From: Candidatus Brevundimonas phytovorans
Lineage (GTDB): Bacteria > Pseudomonadota > Alphaproteobacteria > Caulobacterales > Caulobacteraceae
Direction of reading: 5' to 3'
Assembly: GCA_029203145.1 (NCBI GenBank)
Contig: CP119309.1
Location: forward strand, 1,823,001-1,887,000
DNA length: 64,000 nt
The notes under the pieces were generated by a model. It made no database searches and had not been told where the DNA came from. It saw only the letters and a list, made by a program, of their open reading frames with translations. Every line of letters begins with the position of its first letter. Position 1 is the stretch's first letter. The translations under genes were made by a program, and so were the position numbers. Positions 1 through 10,458 of the stretch are shown piece after piece.

Positions 1-216
1 CGACAGGGTGAAGACGGCAATGGCGGCGACCAGCCCCCACGGCCCGACGCGATAGCCCTCAAGCCAGGCCTCAAGCTTTTCCTCGGCGCCCAGGGTGAAA
101 TGCGCCTTGCCGAAGGCGAACAGGGCGATGATTCCCCCCAGCAACAGCAAGCTGACCAACAGGGTGCGCCAGCGCTGAGCCTCCATGTTCAGCAGGAAAT
201 CGACGATCCGCCGCAT
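1..216 (-). CDS. VTT/TVP38-like membrane protein, N-terminal part
   Basis: The gene starts at an ATG at 216 on the minus strand and runs off the left edge, so only the first 72 codons are visible. They encode a short basic N-terminus, a hydrophobic helix (around residues 17-35), an amphipathic stretch (GAEEKLEAWLEG) and the start of a second hydrophobic segment after VGPWGLVAA. A tryptophan followed by GPW-type residues before a second helix is typical of TVP38/TMEM64 (VTT domain) inner-membrane proteins. The family match is a tentative reading from the N-terminus only. The gene is divergent from the aminotransferase at 338. Confidence 0.5.
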   Translation of the reverse strand, partial: MRRIVDFLLNMEAQRWRTLLVSLLLLGGIIALFAFGKAHFTLGAEEKLEAWLEGYRVGPWGLVAAIAVFTLS

Positions 217-337
217 AAATTTCGCCCAAATCGCCTTTTAATCGTCTGCGAGACGCACAAACGTTGTGCGCCCGCGCGGGGTTGCGTATCAAGCCTCGCC
301 TCCCCGGCTCTCTTCACATCCTCCAGACGGGATAGTC

Positions 338-1543
338 ATGTCCAGCCTTCAGTCCACCGCCCTCGCCCGCGTCAAGCCTTCGGCCACCCTGGCCGTGACC
401 GCCCGGGCCCGGGAACTGAAACGCGAAGGCCGCGACGTGATCGGCCTGGGCGCCGGCGAGCCCGACTTCGACACGCCCGACAACATCAAGGCGGCGGCGA
501 TCGACGCCATCAAGCGCGGCGAGACCAAGTACACCGACGCCGACGGGATGCCGGAACTGAAGGCCGCCATCGTGGCCAAGTTCGCGCGCGAAAACGGCCT
601 GACCTACGCCGCCAACCAGATTCACGTCGCCTCGGGCGGCAAGCCGGTGATCTTCAACGCCTTCGTGGCCACGCTGAACCCCGGCGACGAGGTCATCGTG
701 CCCGCCCCCTACTGGGTGTCCTACCCGGACATGGTGCTGCTGGCCGGCGGCGAGCCCGTCACCGTGATCGGTGAGGAAGCCGACGGCTTCAAGCTGCGCC
801 CCGAGGTGCTGGATGCCGCCATCACGCCGAAGACCAAGTGGATCATCCTCAACTCGCCGTCGAACCCGACCGGCGCCGCCTATACCCGCGCCGAACTGGA
901 AGCCCTGGCCGTGGTGCTGCGCAAGCATCCGCAGGTCTGGATCCTGACCGACGACATGTATGAGCACCTTGTCTATGGCGGGTTCGAATACCTGACCATC
1001 GCCCAGGTCGCCCCGGACCTTTACGACCGCACCCTGACGGTCAACGGCGTGTCCAAGGCCTATGCCATGACCGGCTGGCGCATCGGCTATGCCGGCGGTC
1101 CGAAGCCCCTGATCGACCTGATGAGAAAGGTGGCCAGCCAGACGACCTCCAACCCGTCGTCCATCAGCCAGTGGGCCGCCGTCGAAGCCCTGAACGGCCC
1201 GCAGGACTTCCTGGCCGAACGCTCCGCCGCCTTCGAGAAGCGCCGCGATCTGGTCGTGTCCATGCTGAACCAGGCTGAGGGCGTCCGCTGCCCCACCCCG
1301 GAAGGCGCCTTCTACGTCTATCCTTCGATCGAAGGCCTGATCGGCAAGACGACGCCCTCTGGCGTGGTCATCACCGATGACGAGGTTTTCACCGCCGAGT
1401 TGCTGGATCACGAAGGCGTGGCCGTCGTGCAGGGTACGGCCTTCGGCCTCAGCCCCTATTTCCGCGTCAGCTACGCCACGTCGGAAGCCGTGCTGGAAGC
1501 CGCCTGCACGCGCATCCAGAAGTTCTGCGCTTCTCTGAAATAA
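338..1543 (+). CDS. aspC: PLP-dependent aspartate-type aminotransferase
   Basis: Predicted cytosolic fold-type I aminotransferase of 401 residues, the normal length for class I aspartate transaminases. It would transfer the amino group of aspartate (possibly also aromatic or prephenate substrates) to 2-oxoglutarate. The PLP lysine is Lys240 in SKAYAMTGWRIGY. Upstream are the expected substrate-loop YTDADGMPELK and the NSPSNPTG motif that contacts the cofactor. The ATG at 338 opens the conserved MSSLQSTALARVKPS start; an in-frame extension to 266 lacks family character. The motif spacing is that of the bacterial 1-beta/1-gamma type (AspC/AatA). The exact substrate range cannot be read from sequence. 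Confidence 0.9.
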   Translation: MSSLQSTALARVKPSATLAVTARARELKREGRDVIGLGAGEPDFDTPDNIKAAAIDAIKRGETKYTDADGMPELKAAIVAKFARENGLTYAANQIHVASGGKPVIFNAFVATLNPGDEVIVPAPYWVSYPDMVLLAGGEPVTVIGEEADGFKLRPEVLDAAITPKTKWIILNSPSNPTGAAYTRAELEALAVVLRKHPQVWILTDDMYEHLVYGGFEYLTIAQVAPDLYDRTLTVNGVSKAYAMTGWRIGYAGGPKPLIDLMRKVASQTTSNPSSISQWAAVEALNGPQDFLAERSAAFEKRRDLVVSMLNQAEGVRCPTPEGAFYVYPSIEGLIGKTTPSGVVITDDEVFTAELLDHEGVAVVQGTAFGLSPYFRVSYATSEAVLEAACTRIQKFCASLK

Positions 1544-1544
1544 C

Positions 1545-1955
1545 CTACGAGAGCGGCGCCGGGGGAATGTTCAACGTCGGCGCCGTCTTCAGGATGAAGG
1601 ACAGGCACCATTCCGAAGCCCGACGCGAGTTGTCGCGGTCGCCCTCGGGGGTGCGTGTCAGCAGGCAGGCCGCATCGGGCCTGTGATCGCTGTCCGGCGC
1701 CGCATAGAGCACCAGTCCCCCGCCCGGCCCCGTCTCGCGGCGGTAGGTCATCTTCAGGGCGCCGGATGTCTTGAGGGTGAAGGCCTCGGCCTCGCCGCCG
1801 CCTAGCAGGGCGCGAACCTGGGCGTCGGCGTCGCCGGGCGCCAGGCGGAAAAGCTCCGCCTTCAGGGCGTCGCCCGGCTCAGGCGTCAGGGTGAAACGCG
1901 GCAGGTCCTGCGGAGCCGCCGACAGCATCCCCGACATGACGAGCGCGAGCAGCAT
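1545..1955 (-). CDS. Hypothetical exported protein
   Basis: 136 residues with a short hydrophobic N-terminus ending in an Ala-rich cleavage-like site (LLALVMSGMLSAAP), so probably exported. Two cysteines (in AACLL and EWCLS) could form a disulfide. I recognise no family. Its ATG overlaps the TGA of the upstream prenyl synthase by one base (TGATG at 1953-1957), which suggests translational coupling and a shared transcript. The 3' end abuts the convergent aminotransferase with one base between them, so there is no room for a terminator. Confidence 0.6.
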   Translation of the reverse strand: MLLALVMSGMLSAAPQDLPRFTLTPEPGDALKAELFRLAPGDADAQVRALLGGGEAEAFTLKTSGALKMTYRRETGPGGGLVLYAAPDSDHRPDAACLLTRTPEGDRDNSRRASEWCLSFILKTAPTLNIPPAPLS

Positions 1956-2971
1956 CAGGCCGCGCGGCTGACCGCGAAGTCGGCCAGGTCTTCCAGCGCC
2001 GAACGCCAGTCGCTGGCCGGCAGGACCGACAGCGCCGCCTTCGCCTGATCGGCATAGTCGCCGGCGGCGTCCAGCGTCGCCTCGACTGCGCCGGTGCCCA
2101 GGATCAGTTCACGCGCCCGGTTGAAGTCCTCGGGCGTGCGTTCGCCCTTGGTGATGACCCGGTCCCAGAACAGGTCTTCCTTGCCCTTGGTGCGCTGGAC
2201 AGCCAGCAGCAGCGGCAAGGTGGCCTTGCCCTCGTTGAAGTCGTCGCCCGCGTTCTTGCCGAGCGTCGCCGTGTCGCTGCCATAGTCGAGCGCGTCGTCG
2301 GCCAGTTGAAAGGCGATGCCCAGAGCCATGCCATAGTCGCGCAGCGCCTTGACCTGTTCCTCGGTCGCGCCCGCGCCCACCGCGCCCGACTCGGCGGCGG
2401 CGGCGAACAGTTCGGCCGTCTTGGCACGGATGATCTGCAGATAGGTTTCCTGATCCAGATTCAGGTCGTGGGCGCGCGTCAGTTGCAGCACCTCGCCCTC
2501 GGCGATGACGCTGGACGCCGTGGCCAGAATGCCCAGGGCGCGCAGGGAATCCGTCTCGACCATCAGTTCAAAGGCGCGGGCGAAGAGGAAGTCGCCGACC
2601 AGCACCGACGAGGCAGCGCCCCAGATCAGATGCGCCGCCACCTTGCCGCGCCGCATCTCCGAGCCGTCGACGATGTCGTCGTGCAGAAGGGTGGCGGTGT
2701 GGATGAACTCGACCGAGGCGGCCAGCTTGGTGGCGGCGGCGATGTCGCCCTGAGCCCCGATGGCGCGAGCGGCGGCGACGGTCAGCAGGGGACGCAGGCG
2801 CTTGCCGCCCGCCGAGATCAAATGCTCGGCCAGCAGGGGGATCACCGGCACGTCGGACTGCATCCGGGCGATGATCAGGGCGTCAACCGCCGCCATGTCG
2901 TCCTTCGCCAGACGAACAAGAGCGTCCACATCGCCCTTGGGGCGGGGAGCGGCGACGAGAGCTGCGTCCAC
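1955..2971 (-). CDS. ispB: Polyprenyl (octaprenyl-type) diphosphate synthase
   Basis: Trans-prenyltransferase that extends farnesyl diphosphate with isopentenyl diphosphate to make the ubiquinone side chain. Both aspartate-rich motifs are present: HDDIVDGSEMRRG near residue 98 and QLADDALDYGSD near residue 225. GGKRLRP marks the pyrophosphate-binding site. I chose the GTG at 2971 because AAAGAGAA sits 4-5 bases upstream and the conserved sequence begins soon after. In-frame ATGs at 3028 and 3073 are alternatives; the latter would overlap the divergent methyltransferase start. From the GTG the protein is 338 residues, normal for the family. Chain length (C40 versus C50) is not deducible here. 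Confidence 0.88.
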   Translation of the reverse strand: MDAALVAAPRPKGDVDALVRLAKDDMAAVDALIIARMQSDVPVIPLLAEHLISAGGKRLRPLLTVAAARAIGAQGDIAAATKLAASVEFIHTATLLHDDIVDGSEMRRGKVAAHLIWGAASSVLVGDFLFARAFELMVETDSLRALGILATASSVIAEGEVLQLTRAHDLNLDQETYLQIIRAKTAELFAAAAESGAVGAGATEEQVKALRDYGMALGIAFQLADDALDYGSDTATLGKNAGDDFNEGKATLPLLLAVQRTKGKEDLFWDRVITKGERTPEDFNRARELILGTGAVEATLDAAGDYADQAKAALSVLPASDWRSALEDLADFAVSRAA

Positions 2972-3071
2972 GAAATTCTCTTTCAGCACAGGGGCGAAGG
3001 AGGAGATTCGCCCGGAAATCACACGCATCCGCTTGCCCGAACGCGATGCGGCGCACAATGGTGGCGGCATC

Positions 3072-3842
3072 ATGATGGGTCAAGCCGGGTCAACCCTTAC
3101 TGCCGCAGTTGATGTTGCGGAATCCGCCCTGCTGGGCGGACGCGTCCGACTGCGCCAACCGGTGAAGGGCTATCGCGCCGGTATGGACGCCGCCCTGCTG
3201 GCCGCCGCCGTCGACGCCAAACCCGGCGAGCGGCTGATCGAGGCGGGCTGCGGCGCGGGCGCCGTGCTGATGCAGGTCGCCGCGCGACGCCTCGGCGTGA
3301 CCCTGGCCGGGCTGGAGCGCGATGTGACCGCCGCCGGACTGGCGCGCGAGAACGCCGCCCTGAACGGCGTCGAAGATCGCACTACGATTGTCAGCGGCGA
3401 CGTGGCGCAGGGCTTTCGCGCGCTGGACCTGCCGACCTTTGACTGGGCCGTCAGCAATCCGCCCTTCTTCGACGACCCCGGCGCACTGCGGGCGCCCGGC
3501 CCCGGCAAGATGGGCGCCTGGATGGCCGACGACGGCTTGAAGGCCTGGACCGGCTTCCTGCTGAAAGCCGTGCGCGAGGGCGGCAGGATCGTGGTCATCC
3601 ACCGCGCCGACCGTCTGGCCGACCTGCTGGCCCTGCTGGGCGAGAAAGCCGGCTCCTTCGCCATCCGCCCGATCCATCCCTATGCCGACCAACCCGCCAA
3701 GCGGGTGCTGGTCCAGGGCATCAAGACCGGCAAGGCCCCCTTACGCCTGCTGCCGCCCCTGGTCCTGCACGACCGCACCGAGGCCAAGCACAGCCCCGAG
3801 GCCGAGGCCATCCTGCGCGGCGAGGCGGGGCTGGGTTGGTGA
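3072..3842 (+). CDS. tRNA1(Val) adenine-37 N6-methyltransferase-like protein
   Basis: 256-residue Rossmann-fold SAM methyltransferase. The AdoMet-binding glycine motif is EAGCGAGAVLM, and the catalytic NPPF of N6-adenine methylases is at residues 129-132 (SNPPFFDDP). The N-terminal part (LLGGRVRLRQPVKGYRAGMDAALLAAA) matches the COG4123/TrmN6 class, which modifies A37 of tRNA1(Val). A DNA methylase or ribosomal-protein methylase is less likely given the short length. Two adjacent ATGs (3072, 3075) are possible starts. It is divergent from ispB. Confidence 0.75.
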   Translation: MMGQAGSTLTAAVDVAESALLGGRVRLRQPVKGYRAGMDAALLAAAVDAKPGERLIEAGCGAGAVLMQVAARRLGVTLAGLERDVTAAGLARENAALNGVEDRTTIVSGDVAQGFRALDLPTFDWAVSNPPFFDDPGALRAPGPGKMGAWMADDGLKAWTGFLLKAVREGGRIVVIHRADRLADLLALLGEKAGSFAIRPIHPYADQPAKRVLVQGIKTGKAPLRLLPPLVLHDRTEAKHSPEAEAILRGEAGLGW

Positions 3843-3846
3843 TGGC

Positions 3847-4030
3847 GCCTCTCCCTCCCCTTCATGGGGAGGGTGGCTGACGCGCAGCGTCAGACGGGTG
3901 GGGGGGGTTGGCGATACGGAGCGCGGCGCGCGATTTGCCGAAGCGCCCCCACCCGGCTTGGCTGCTACGCGCCGACCTTCGGTTCGCCCTTCGGGCTCAA
4001 CCACCCTCCCCAAAATGGGGAGGGAGAGGT
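3847..4030. repeat. Dispersed palindromic intergenic repeat, copy 1
   Basis: About 184 bp filling the gap between the tRNA methylase-like gene and the oxygenase-like gene. The two ends mirror each other (CTCTCCCTCCCC on the left, GGGGAGGGAGAG on the right). Each end also folds on itself (CCTCCCC/GGGGAGG). The right arm supplies the GGGAGAGG that precedes the next start codon. Related elements occur at 10217, 30725, 31670 and 44022. Confidence 0.75.
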
Positions 4031-4041
4031 ATGGAACCGCC

Positions 4042-4653
4042 ATGTCCCTGCGCCCCCTGTTCCCGACCCAAGTCTATGAAGCCTCGCTGGCCGCCGCGCC
4101 CGGCTGGGCCGAACTGCACGAGGAAATCCTCGACCTCTGCCTGGTCATGGCCGAGGAGGACGAGGCGGGGATCGCATGGTGCAAGACCAACCACTATCCG
4201 GGCTACACCTCCTATGGCTCGATCAACGACCTGCCGCACCGCTTCCCCGAGTTCGCCGAGCTGAAGCGGCTGCTGGACAAGCACGCCGCCGCCTACGCCA
4301 AGGCCCTGCACTTCGATCTGGCGCGCAAGCCCAAGCTGGACAATCTGTGGGTCAACGTCCTGATGCCCGGCGGCGGCCACACCGGCCACATCCACCCCCA
4401 CGCCATCATTTCCGGCACCATCTATATCCACGTCCCCGACGGCGCCTCGTCGCTGAAGATTGAAGACCCGCGCCTGGTCATGATGATGGCCCGCCCCGGC
4501 CTGACCGCCGCAGCGACCGAGGCCGAGAAGCCCTTCGTCTATCTGAAGCCCGCCTCAGGCACGATCCTGATGTGGGAGAGCTGGTTGCGCCACGAGGTCC
4601 CGGCCAACCGCGCCGAGGAACAGCGTATCTCGATCAGCTTCAACTACGCCTGA
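4042..4653 (+). CDS. Putative 2OG-Fe(II) oxygenase (TIGR02466-like)
   Basis: 203 residues. The core HTGHIHPHAIISGTIYIHVPDG with downstream LRHEVPANRAEEQRISISFNY gives the double-stranded beta-helix iron signature: a His near the start, a distal His (RHEV) and a later Arg that would hold 2-oxoglutarate. This matches the conserved-hypothetical family known as TIGR02466. Substrate unknown. The ATG at 4042 follows GGGAGAGG, part of the adjacent palindromic repeat, so the repeat probably contributes the ribosome binding site. Confidence 0.7.
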   Translation: MSLRPLFPTQVYEASLAAAPGWAELHEEILDLCLVMAEEDEAGIAWCKTNHYPGYTSYGSINDLPHRFPEFAELKRLLDKHAAAYAKALHFDLARKPKLDNLWVNVLMPGGGHTGHIHPHAIISGTIYIHVPDGASSLKIEDPRLVMMMARPGLTAAATEAEKPFVYLKPASGTILMWESWLRHEVPANRAEEQRISISFNYA

Positions 4654-4717
4654 TCGCCCTTTCAAGGCCGCATTTCCCCTGAAGTCTGCCCTTCTGGTGA
4701 AGCTTGAGGGGGCCTCC

Positions 4718-5629
4718 ATGCGGGCATTGGGACTGGCGATGATTCTGCTGACGGCGAGCCTCGCCGCGGGCTGCGGCGAACGGGCGGACGCCCAAACCAC
4801 CGCCAAATCCGCCGCCGAGGGCGCACCCTATGTGCTGACGGGCACTCAGGTCTGGTCCGTGCCCGACCCCGTCTCGGGCCGCGACTATGAGGTCTTCGTC
4901 AGCCTGCCCGCCAGCTATGAGGCTCAGCCTAACCGCCGCTATCCGGTCCTCTATGTCACCGACGCCGACTACGCCTTCCCCATCATCCGCCAGATCGCGC
5001 GGCGGGTGAATCTGGAGGGACCAGTGATCGAGGAGTTCATCCTGATCGGCCTGTCCTACGCAAAGGGCGACGGCGGCGCCGACAGCCGTCGGCGCGACTA
5101 CACCCCCACGCCCAACGGCCCGCGCAATTCCGCCGGCTCCGTGCATGGCGGCGGTGCGGCCTATCAGACCTATCTGAAGACCCAGGCCCTGCCCTTCGTG
5201 GAGCAGAAGTTCCGCACCGATCCGGCCCGCCGCGTCCTGCTGGGCCATTCCTACGGCGCTCTGCTGGGGTCCCAGATCATGTTCACCGATCCGACGATGT
5301 TCAGCGGCTATGTGCTGGGCAGCCCCTCCTTCTGGTACGACAAGCGCCACATGATGAAGGTGGAAGCCGACTACGCCCGCACCCATCGCGACCTGCCCGC
5401 CGAGGTCTTCATGTACGTCGGCGGCTTCGAAGGCCCGGGCCCCACCGCCCGGCATGACAACGAGACGGACATGGTCGGCGACATGCGCACGATGGAGCGG
5501 TTGCTGAAATCGCGCGCCTATCCGGGCCTGACCATCCAGTCGACGGTGCTGGACAACGAGGACCACCTGACCGTCGCCCCGGTCGGCTTCACCCGCGCCC
5601 TGATGGCCGTCCTGCCCGCCAAGCCCTAG
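4718..5629 (+). CDS. Lipoprotein alpha/beta hydrolase, putative esterase (IroE/enterochelin-esterase-like)
   Basis: 303 residues. The signal peptide ends in the lipobox LAAGC with Cys19, so it is probably a periplasm-facing lipoprotein. The nucleophile elbow GHSYG lies in RVLLGHSYGALLGS; a late DNEDHLTV supplies a plausible catalytic His. The substrate-binding region (DPVSGRDYEVFVSLPASY) resembles the COG2819 esterase group that includes siderophore hydrolases. I chose the ATG at 4718 because it begins the lipoprotein signal. The 3' end overlaps the convergent serine hydrolase by 4 bp. Confidence 0.75.
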   Translation: MRALGLAMILLTASLAAGCGERADAQTTAKSAAEGAPYVLTGTQVWSVPDPVSGRDYEVFVSLPASYEAQPNRRYPVLYVTDADYAFPIIRQIARRVNLEGPVIEEFILIGLSYAKGDGGADSRRRDYTPTPNGPRNSAGSVHGGGAAYQTYLKTQALPFVEQKFRTDPARRVLLGHSYGALLGSQIMFTDPTMFSGYVLGSPSFWYDKRHMMKVEADYARTHRDLPAEVFMYVGGFEGPGPTARHDNETDMVGDMRTMERLLKSRAYPGLTIQSTVLDNEDHLTVAPVGFTRALMAVLPAKP

Positions 5630-7134
5630 TCCCGCACAAAGACCGCGTCCTGATAGGTCAGCGTGGTCGGGCGACCTTCGGCGTCCAGTTTGAACACCAG
5701 GCCCTCGCCCCGGAACGGAGTCAGTTCGACGCGAAGGCCCTCAGGCTCAGTCAGGTAGTCGGCCAGGGCCTGCTGCACGCCGATGGCGACGGACAGACGC
5801 TCGCCCGCCTCGCGGATCGTCAGGGTTCCATAGGCCGGATTGACGTAGTCGCCCACATAGGCGGCGTTGGCCAGCGACAGGGTGCGAGGCCGCTTGGCTC
5901 GCGATTCCAGCGCCCCGGCTATGCCGGTGCGGCGGCGGTCGCGTTCGGCGATCAGGGCGTCCAGTTTGACATCATAGACGGCGTCGATATCGGGCAGGCC
6001 GGCGAACCAGTCATAGGCGTAGTTGGCGACCACATCGGCCAGGTCGCCCACGAAGGCGTCCTCGTTGACCATGACCGTCACGCCCAGACGACGCTCGGGC
6101 ATGAAGGAGACATGGGCGCGCGAGCCCGAGAAGTTGCCGAAGTGGTGGATCAGCACATCGTCGCCATAGCGCCCGACCTGCCAGCCCAGACCATAGCCGC
6201 TGCGGACATAGGGGCCGAAGGTCGCCTCCTGCGCCACCCGCGATGCATGGGTCGAAGCGACCAGCCCTGCCGGGAACACCTGACGCCCGCCGACACGGCC
6301 GTCGTTGATCTGCGCCTCCAGCCAGATCGCCATGTCGCTGGCGGTCGAGATCAACCCGCCCGCCGACTGCATCGTCGCGTCGGTCTTTTGCAGAGGCGAC
6401 CGCTCGGGCTGGCCCGGAATACGGCCGAAATGCCCGGCGGCGACCACCGCGCCGGACGCCCGCGCCGCGTCGATGCGCGCGGTCGTCGCCGTCATGCCCA
6501 GCGGCGTCAGCACCTCGTCCTCGACCATGGCGCGCCAGTCGCGGCCCCAGCGGCGCTCGCTCAGAACGGTGGCGAGGTTGTAGCCCGAGTTGGCGTAAAC
6601 GAACTGCCCATAGGGGGTGTCGCGCGGACGCGTCTCCGCCGTCAGCCGCCACAGGACCTCGGGCGTCCAGTCGCCGGTATAGGCGACCCGGAAGGCGATC
6701 GGGTCATTATCCACGCCCGAGCGGTGGCTCAGCAGATCGGACAGGGTGATGCGAGAGGCGATGTCGTTCGGCACGCCCGACGGCGGGGCCCAGTCGGCCA
6801 GGGGGGCGTCCAGACCTACCTCGCCCCGCTGCCCCATGGCGGCGAACGACAGGGCGGTGAAGGACTTGGTGGCCGAGGCGATGTAGAATCGGGTGTCCGT
6901 CGTGACGGCTGCGCCTGTGGCCACATCCGCCACGCCGAAGCCGGCCGCGTGAACCAGCCCGCGCTCGTCCACCACGGCGACGGCCAGACCCGGCGCCGCC
7001 TCGACCCGCTGCATCGCCCAGCTGGCAAAGGCGTCCAGCGCCGCACCGAAGGCTGCGCGGTCCTGCGCGCCCGCCTCACCTGCCGCGCACAGCACACCCG
7101 CCGCCAGCAGCGCCCCCATAGACCGTGACTTCAT
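5626..7134 (-). CDS. Serine hydrolase, class C beta-lactamase-related
   Basis: 502 residues with a cleavable signal (MGALLAAGVLCAAGEAGAQ). The active-site SATK is at residues 87-90 and YAN at 180-182, as in AmpC-like and DD-peptidase/esterase EstB families. A C-terminal extension after about residue 390 (NAAYVGDYVNPAYGTLTI) is a DUF3471-like domain common in this group. It is more likely a peptidase or esterase than a resistance enzyme, since the C-terminal KTG box is replaced and true AmpC enzymes are near 380 residues. Convergent with the lipoprotein esterase. Confidence 0.8.
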   Translation of the reverse strand: MKSRSMGALLAAGVLCAAGEAGAQDRAAFGAALDAFASWAMQRVEAAPGLAVAVVDERGLVHAAGFGVADVATGAAVTTDTRFYIASATKSFTALSFAAMGQRGEVGLDAPLADWAPPSGVPNDIASRITLSDLLSHRSGVDNDPIAFRVAYTGDWTPEVLWRLTAETRPRDTPYGQFVYANSGYNLATVLSERRWGRDWRAMVEDEVLTPLGMTATTARIDAARASGAVVAAGHFGRIPGQPERSPLQKTDATMQSAGGLISTASDMAIWLEAQINDGRVGGRQVFPAGLVASTHASRVAQEATFGPYVRSGYGLGWQVGRYGDDVLIHHFGNFSGSRAHVSFMPERRLGVTVMVNEDAFVGDLADVVANYAYDWFAGLPDIDAVYDVKLDALIAERDRRRTGIAGALESRAKRPRTLSLANAAYVGDYVNPAYGTLTIREAGERLSVAIGVQQALADYLTEPEGLRVELTPFRGEGLVFKLDAEGRPTTLTYQDAVFVRD

Positions 7135-7314
7135 AGTAGCCGCTCCCCTGCCCTTTGCGGACTGACGGGTAGAGGCCGTGACGGGCGCGAACAGATGCAG
7201 CGCGCCTTCAAACCGCCCCGCGTTACGTCTAGAGATTTGCTCAAAGGGTCTGCGACGGCTACATCCCGCGCCAACCTCCCCATCAGATCAGACGACAGGG
7301 CGAAACCGCACCTC

Positions 7315-8982
<1,668 letters not shown>

Positions 8983-9001
8983 TCCGAGAAGCAGAATGAA
9001 G

Positions 9002-9037
9002 AACGGCCCTCCGAGCAGTCGGGGGGCCGTTTTTCTT
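9002..9037 (+). terminator. Rho-independent terminator of ettA
   Basis: AACGGCCC...GGGCCGTT stem of about 13 bp (one T-G wobble) with a GCAG loop, followed directly by TTTTTCTTT. It lies 20 bp after the ettA stop codon. Confidence 0.9.
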
Positions 9038-9070
9038 TGGCCTGTCACATCGCGTATCAGCCCTCCCCTG

Positions 9071-9188
9071 CCGTCATTCCGGGGCGCGAAGCGAACCCGG
9101 AACCCAGACGCCTGATGCATCTCCGCCCTAGCCGCTGAAGCCGCCGCCTGGGCCCCGGATCGTCCCTTCGGGCCGTCCGGGGTGACGG
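9071..9188. repeat. 118-bp CCGTCATTCCGG-type intergenic repeat, copy 1
   Basis: Starts CCGTCATTCCGGGGCGCGAA and ends CCGTCCGGGGTGACGG; the ends are imperfect inverted copies. A second copy of the same 118-bp length lies at 32838-32955, with nearly identical ends and a divergent centre. The 300-bp gap 8983-9282 holds only the ettA terminator and this element. Confidence 0.8.
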
Positions 9189-9282
9189 CGAAGGGGAAGC
9201 GCGAACGGGCCAAGGTCAGATGGCCGCCCAGTCTTCATCTTTGGCCGCTGGCGCTCTGGCGGAACCGGGTTAGTCTGGCCTC

Positions 9283-10212
9283 ATGACCCAGCGCCCCGCC
9301 ATCCTGATCATGCAGCGGCACCTCGCGCCGCTCAGCGTCTTCCTCGAAGGCGCCTACGACGTCTATCGCTTCTGGGAGGGACCGCCGATCGAGGCCGCCG
9401 CCGATGTGCGCGTCCTGGTCGTCGCGGGCGAGTTCGAACTGGACAAGGCCTTGATTGAGCGCCTGCCCAACCTGTCGCTGATCGCCTGTTTCACCTCGGG
9501 CTATGACGGCATCGACGTGGAGTGGTGTCGCGCGCGCGGCCTGCCCGTCACCCACGCCCCGGCCATCAACCACGAAGACGTCGCCGACCACGCCATCGGC
9601 CTGATCCTGGCGGCGCGGCGTCAGATCGCCGAGGGCGACCGGCAGGTCCGCGCCGGCGGCTGGACCCCGGCGTCCAAGACCATCACCCCGTCGATGGGCG
9701 GACAAACCCTGGGCATCGTCGGCCTGGGCGCCATCGGCGAGGCCATCGCCCGCCGCGCCGAAGTCATGCGCATGACCGTCCAATGGTGGGCGCCCCGCGC
9801 CAAGGACGCCGCCTGGCCCCGCGCCGACAGCCTGCTCGACCTGGCCCACGCCTCGGACGTTCTGGTCGTCGCCTGCCGCGCGGACGAGAGCAACCGCGGC
9901 CTGATCTCGGCGGAAGTGATCGAGGCGCTCGGTCCCACCGGCCTGCTGGTCAATGTCGCGCGCGGTCAACTGGTGGACGAAGACGCCGTGATCACCGCCC
10001 TGCGCGACGGGCGGCTGGGCGGGGCGGCGCTGGACGTCTTCGAGACCGAGCCGACCGAGGCGCCGCGCTGGGCGACCGTGCCCAACACCGTCCTGACGCC
10101 CCACACCGCCGGGGCCACGACCGAGGCGGTTCAGGGGATGCTGATGCTGCTGTTGCAGAACCTGTCGGCCCATTTCGCGGGCGAGCGGCTGAAGTCGCCC
10201 GTCGCGACCTGA
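9283..10212 (+). CDS. D-2-hydroxyacid dehydrogenase (glyoxylate/hydroxypyruvate reductase-like)
   Basis: 309 residues. NAD(P)-binding GIVGLGAIGEAIARR (glycines near residues 147-152), catalytic Arg in VACRADESNRG near 198, Glu in DVFETEP near 254 and His in LTPHTAGAT near 273 make the complete catalytic triad of the family. It would reduce glyoxylate or hydroxypyruvate, or oxidise a D-2-hydroxyacid. After the dinucleotide motif the sequence continues with RRAEVMRMTVQWW, so cofactor preference is unclear. Stands alone between two intergenic repeats. Confidence 0.88.
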   Translation: MTQRPAILIMQRHLAPLSVFLEGAYDVYRFWEGPPIEAAADVRVLVVAGEFELDKALIERLPNLSLIACFTSGYDGIDVEWCRARGLPVTHAPAINHEDVADHAIGLILAARRQIAEGDRQVRAGGWTPASKTITPSMGGQTLGIVGLGAIGEAIARRAEVMRMTVQWWAPRAKDAAWPRADSLLDLAHASDVLVVACRADESNRGLISAEVIEALGPTGLLVNVARGQLVDEDAVITALRDGRLGGAALDVFETEPTEAPRWATVPNTVLTPHTAGATTEAVQGMLMLLLQNLSAHFAGERLKSPVAT

Positions 10213-10216
10213 CCTC

Positions 10217-10348
10217 TTTCCTCCCCATTTCATGGGGAGGGGGACCGCGTAGCGGTGGAGGGGGCAGCGCGGACGGATGACGTTGTGTCGCCCCCTCCGT
10301 CTCGTCGGCTGCGCCGCCGATCCACCTCCCCATGAAATGGGGAGGAAA
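10217..10348. repeat. Dispersed palindromic intergenic repeat, copy 2
   Basis: 132 bp bounded by perfect 24-bp terminal inverted repeats at 10217-10240 and 10325-10348. Each terminus itself contains CCTCCCC-TTTC-type palindromes around CATTTCATG/CATGAAATG. The inner core has GGGGGACCGCGTAGCGGTGG on the left and CGCCCCCTCCG on the right. It is the most symmetrical copy in the window. Confidence 0.9.
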
Positions 10349-10354
10349 GCAGAA

Positions 10355-10380
10355 CGTCGATCCACTTTACCTAATCGACG
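10355..10380. other. Inverted repeat upstream of the methionine operon
   Basis: Perfect 7-bp arms CGTCGAT (10355-10361) and ATCGACG (10374-10380) with a 12-nt A+T-richer loop. No T-run follows, so it is not a clear terminator. It lies about 90 bp upstream of the regulator start; role unknown. Confidence 0.4.
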
Positions 10381-10429
10381 AACAATCCGTGCAGCGTAAC
10401 GGGTGATAGTCCCCGTTCGCAGCGAGTTT

Positions 10430-10458
10430 TTGCTTGCATAATCGTATAAGGATATCTT
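10430..10458 (+). promoter_or_regulatory. Putative promoter of the methionine operon
   Basis: TTGCTT at 10430-10435 and TATCTT at 10453-10458 are separated by 17 bp, a plausible vegetative -35/-10 pair. Transcription would start near 10465, only a few bases before the ATG at 10470, giving a leaderless or very short leader. The -10 lies inside the palindrome at 10443-10464. Confidence 0.5.

Noticed and set aside
314..1411. Long antisense open frame (365 codons) opposite the aminotransferase
   Set aside because: High-G+C DNA gives long open antisense frames; the translation has low-complexity Gly/Arg/Asp-rich character and no family motif.
5626..7134. True AmpC beta-lactamase
   Set aside because: Too long (502 aa), extra C-terminal domain and no clear KTG box; a serine hydrolase or esterase is more likely.
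10350..10442. SAM, SAH or cobalamin riboswitch upstream of the met genes
   Set aside because: Only simple hairpins are visible and the predicted transcript starts just before the coding region, leaving no room for an aptamer.
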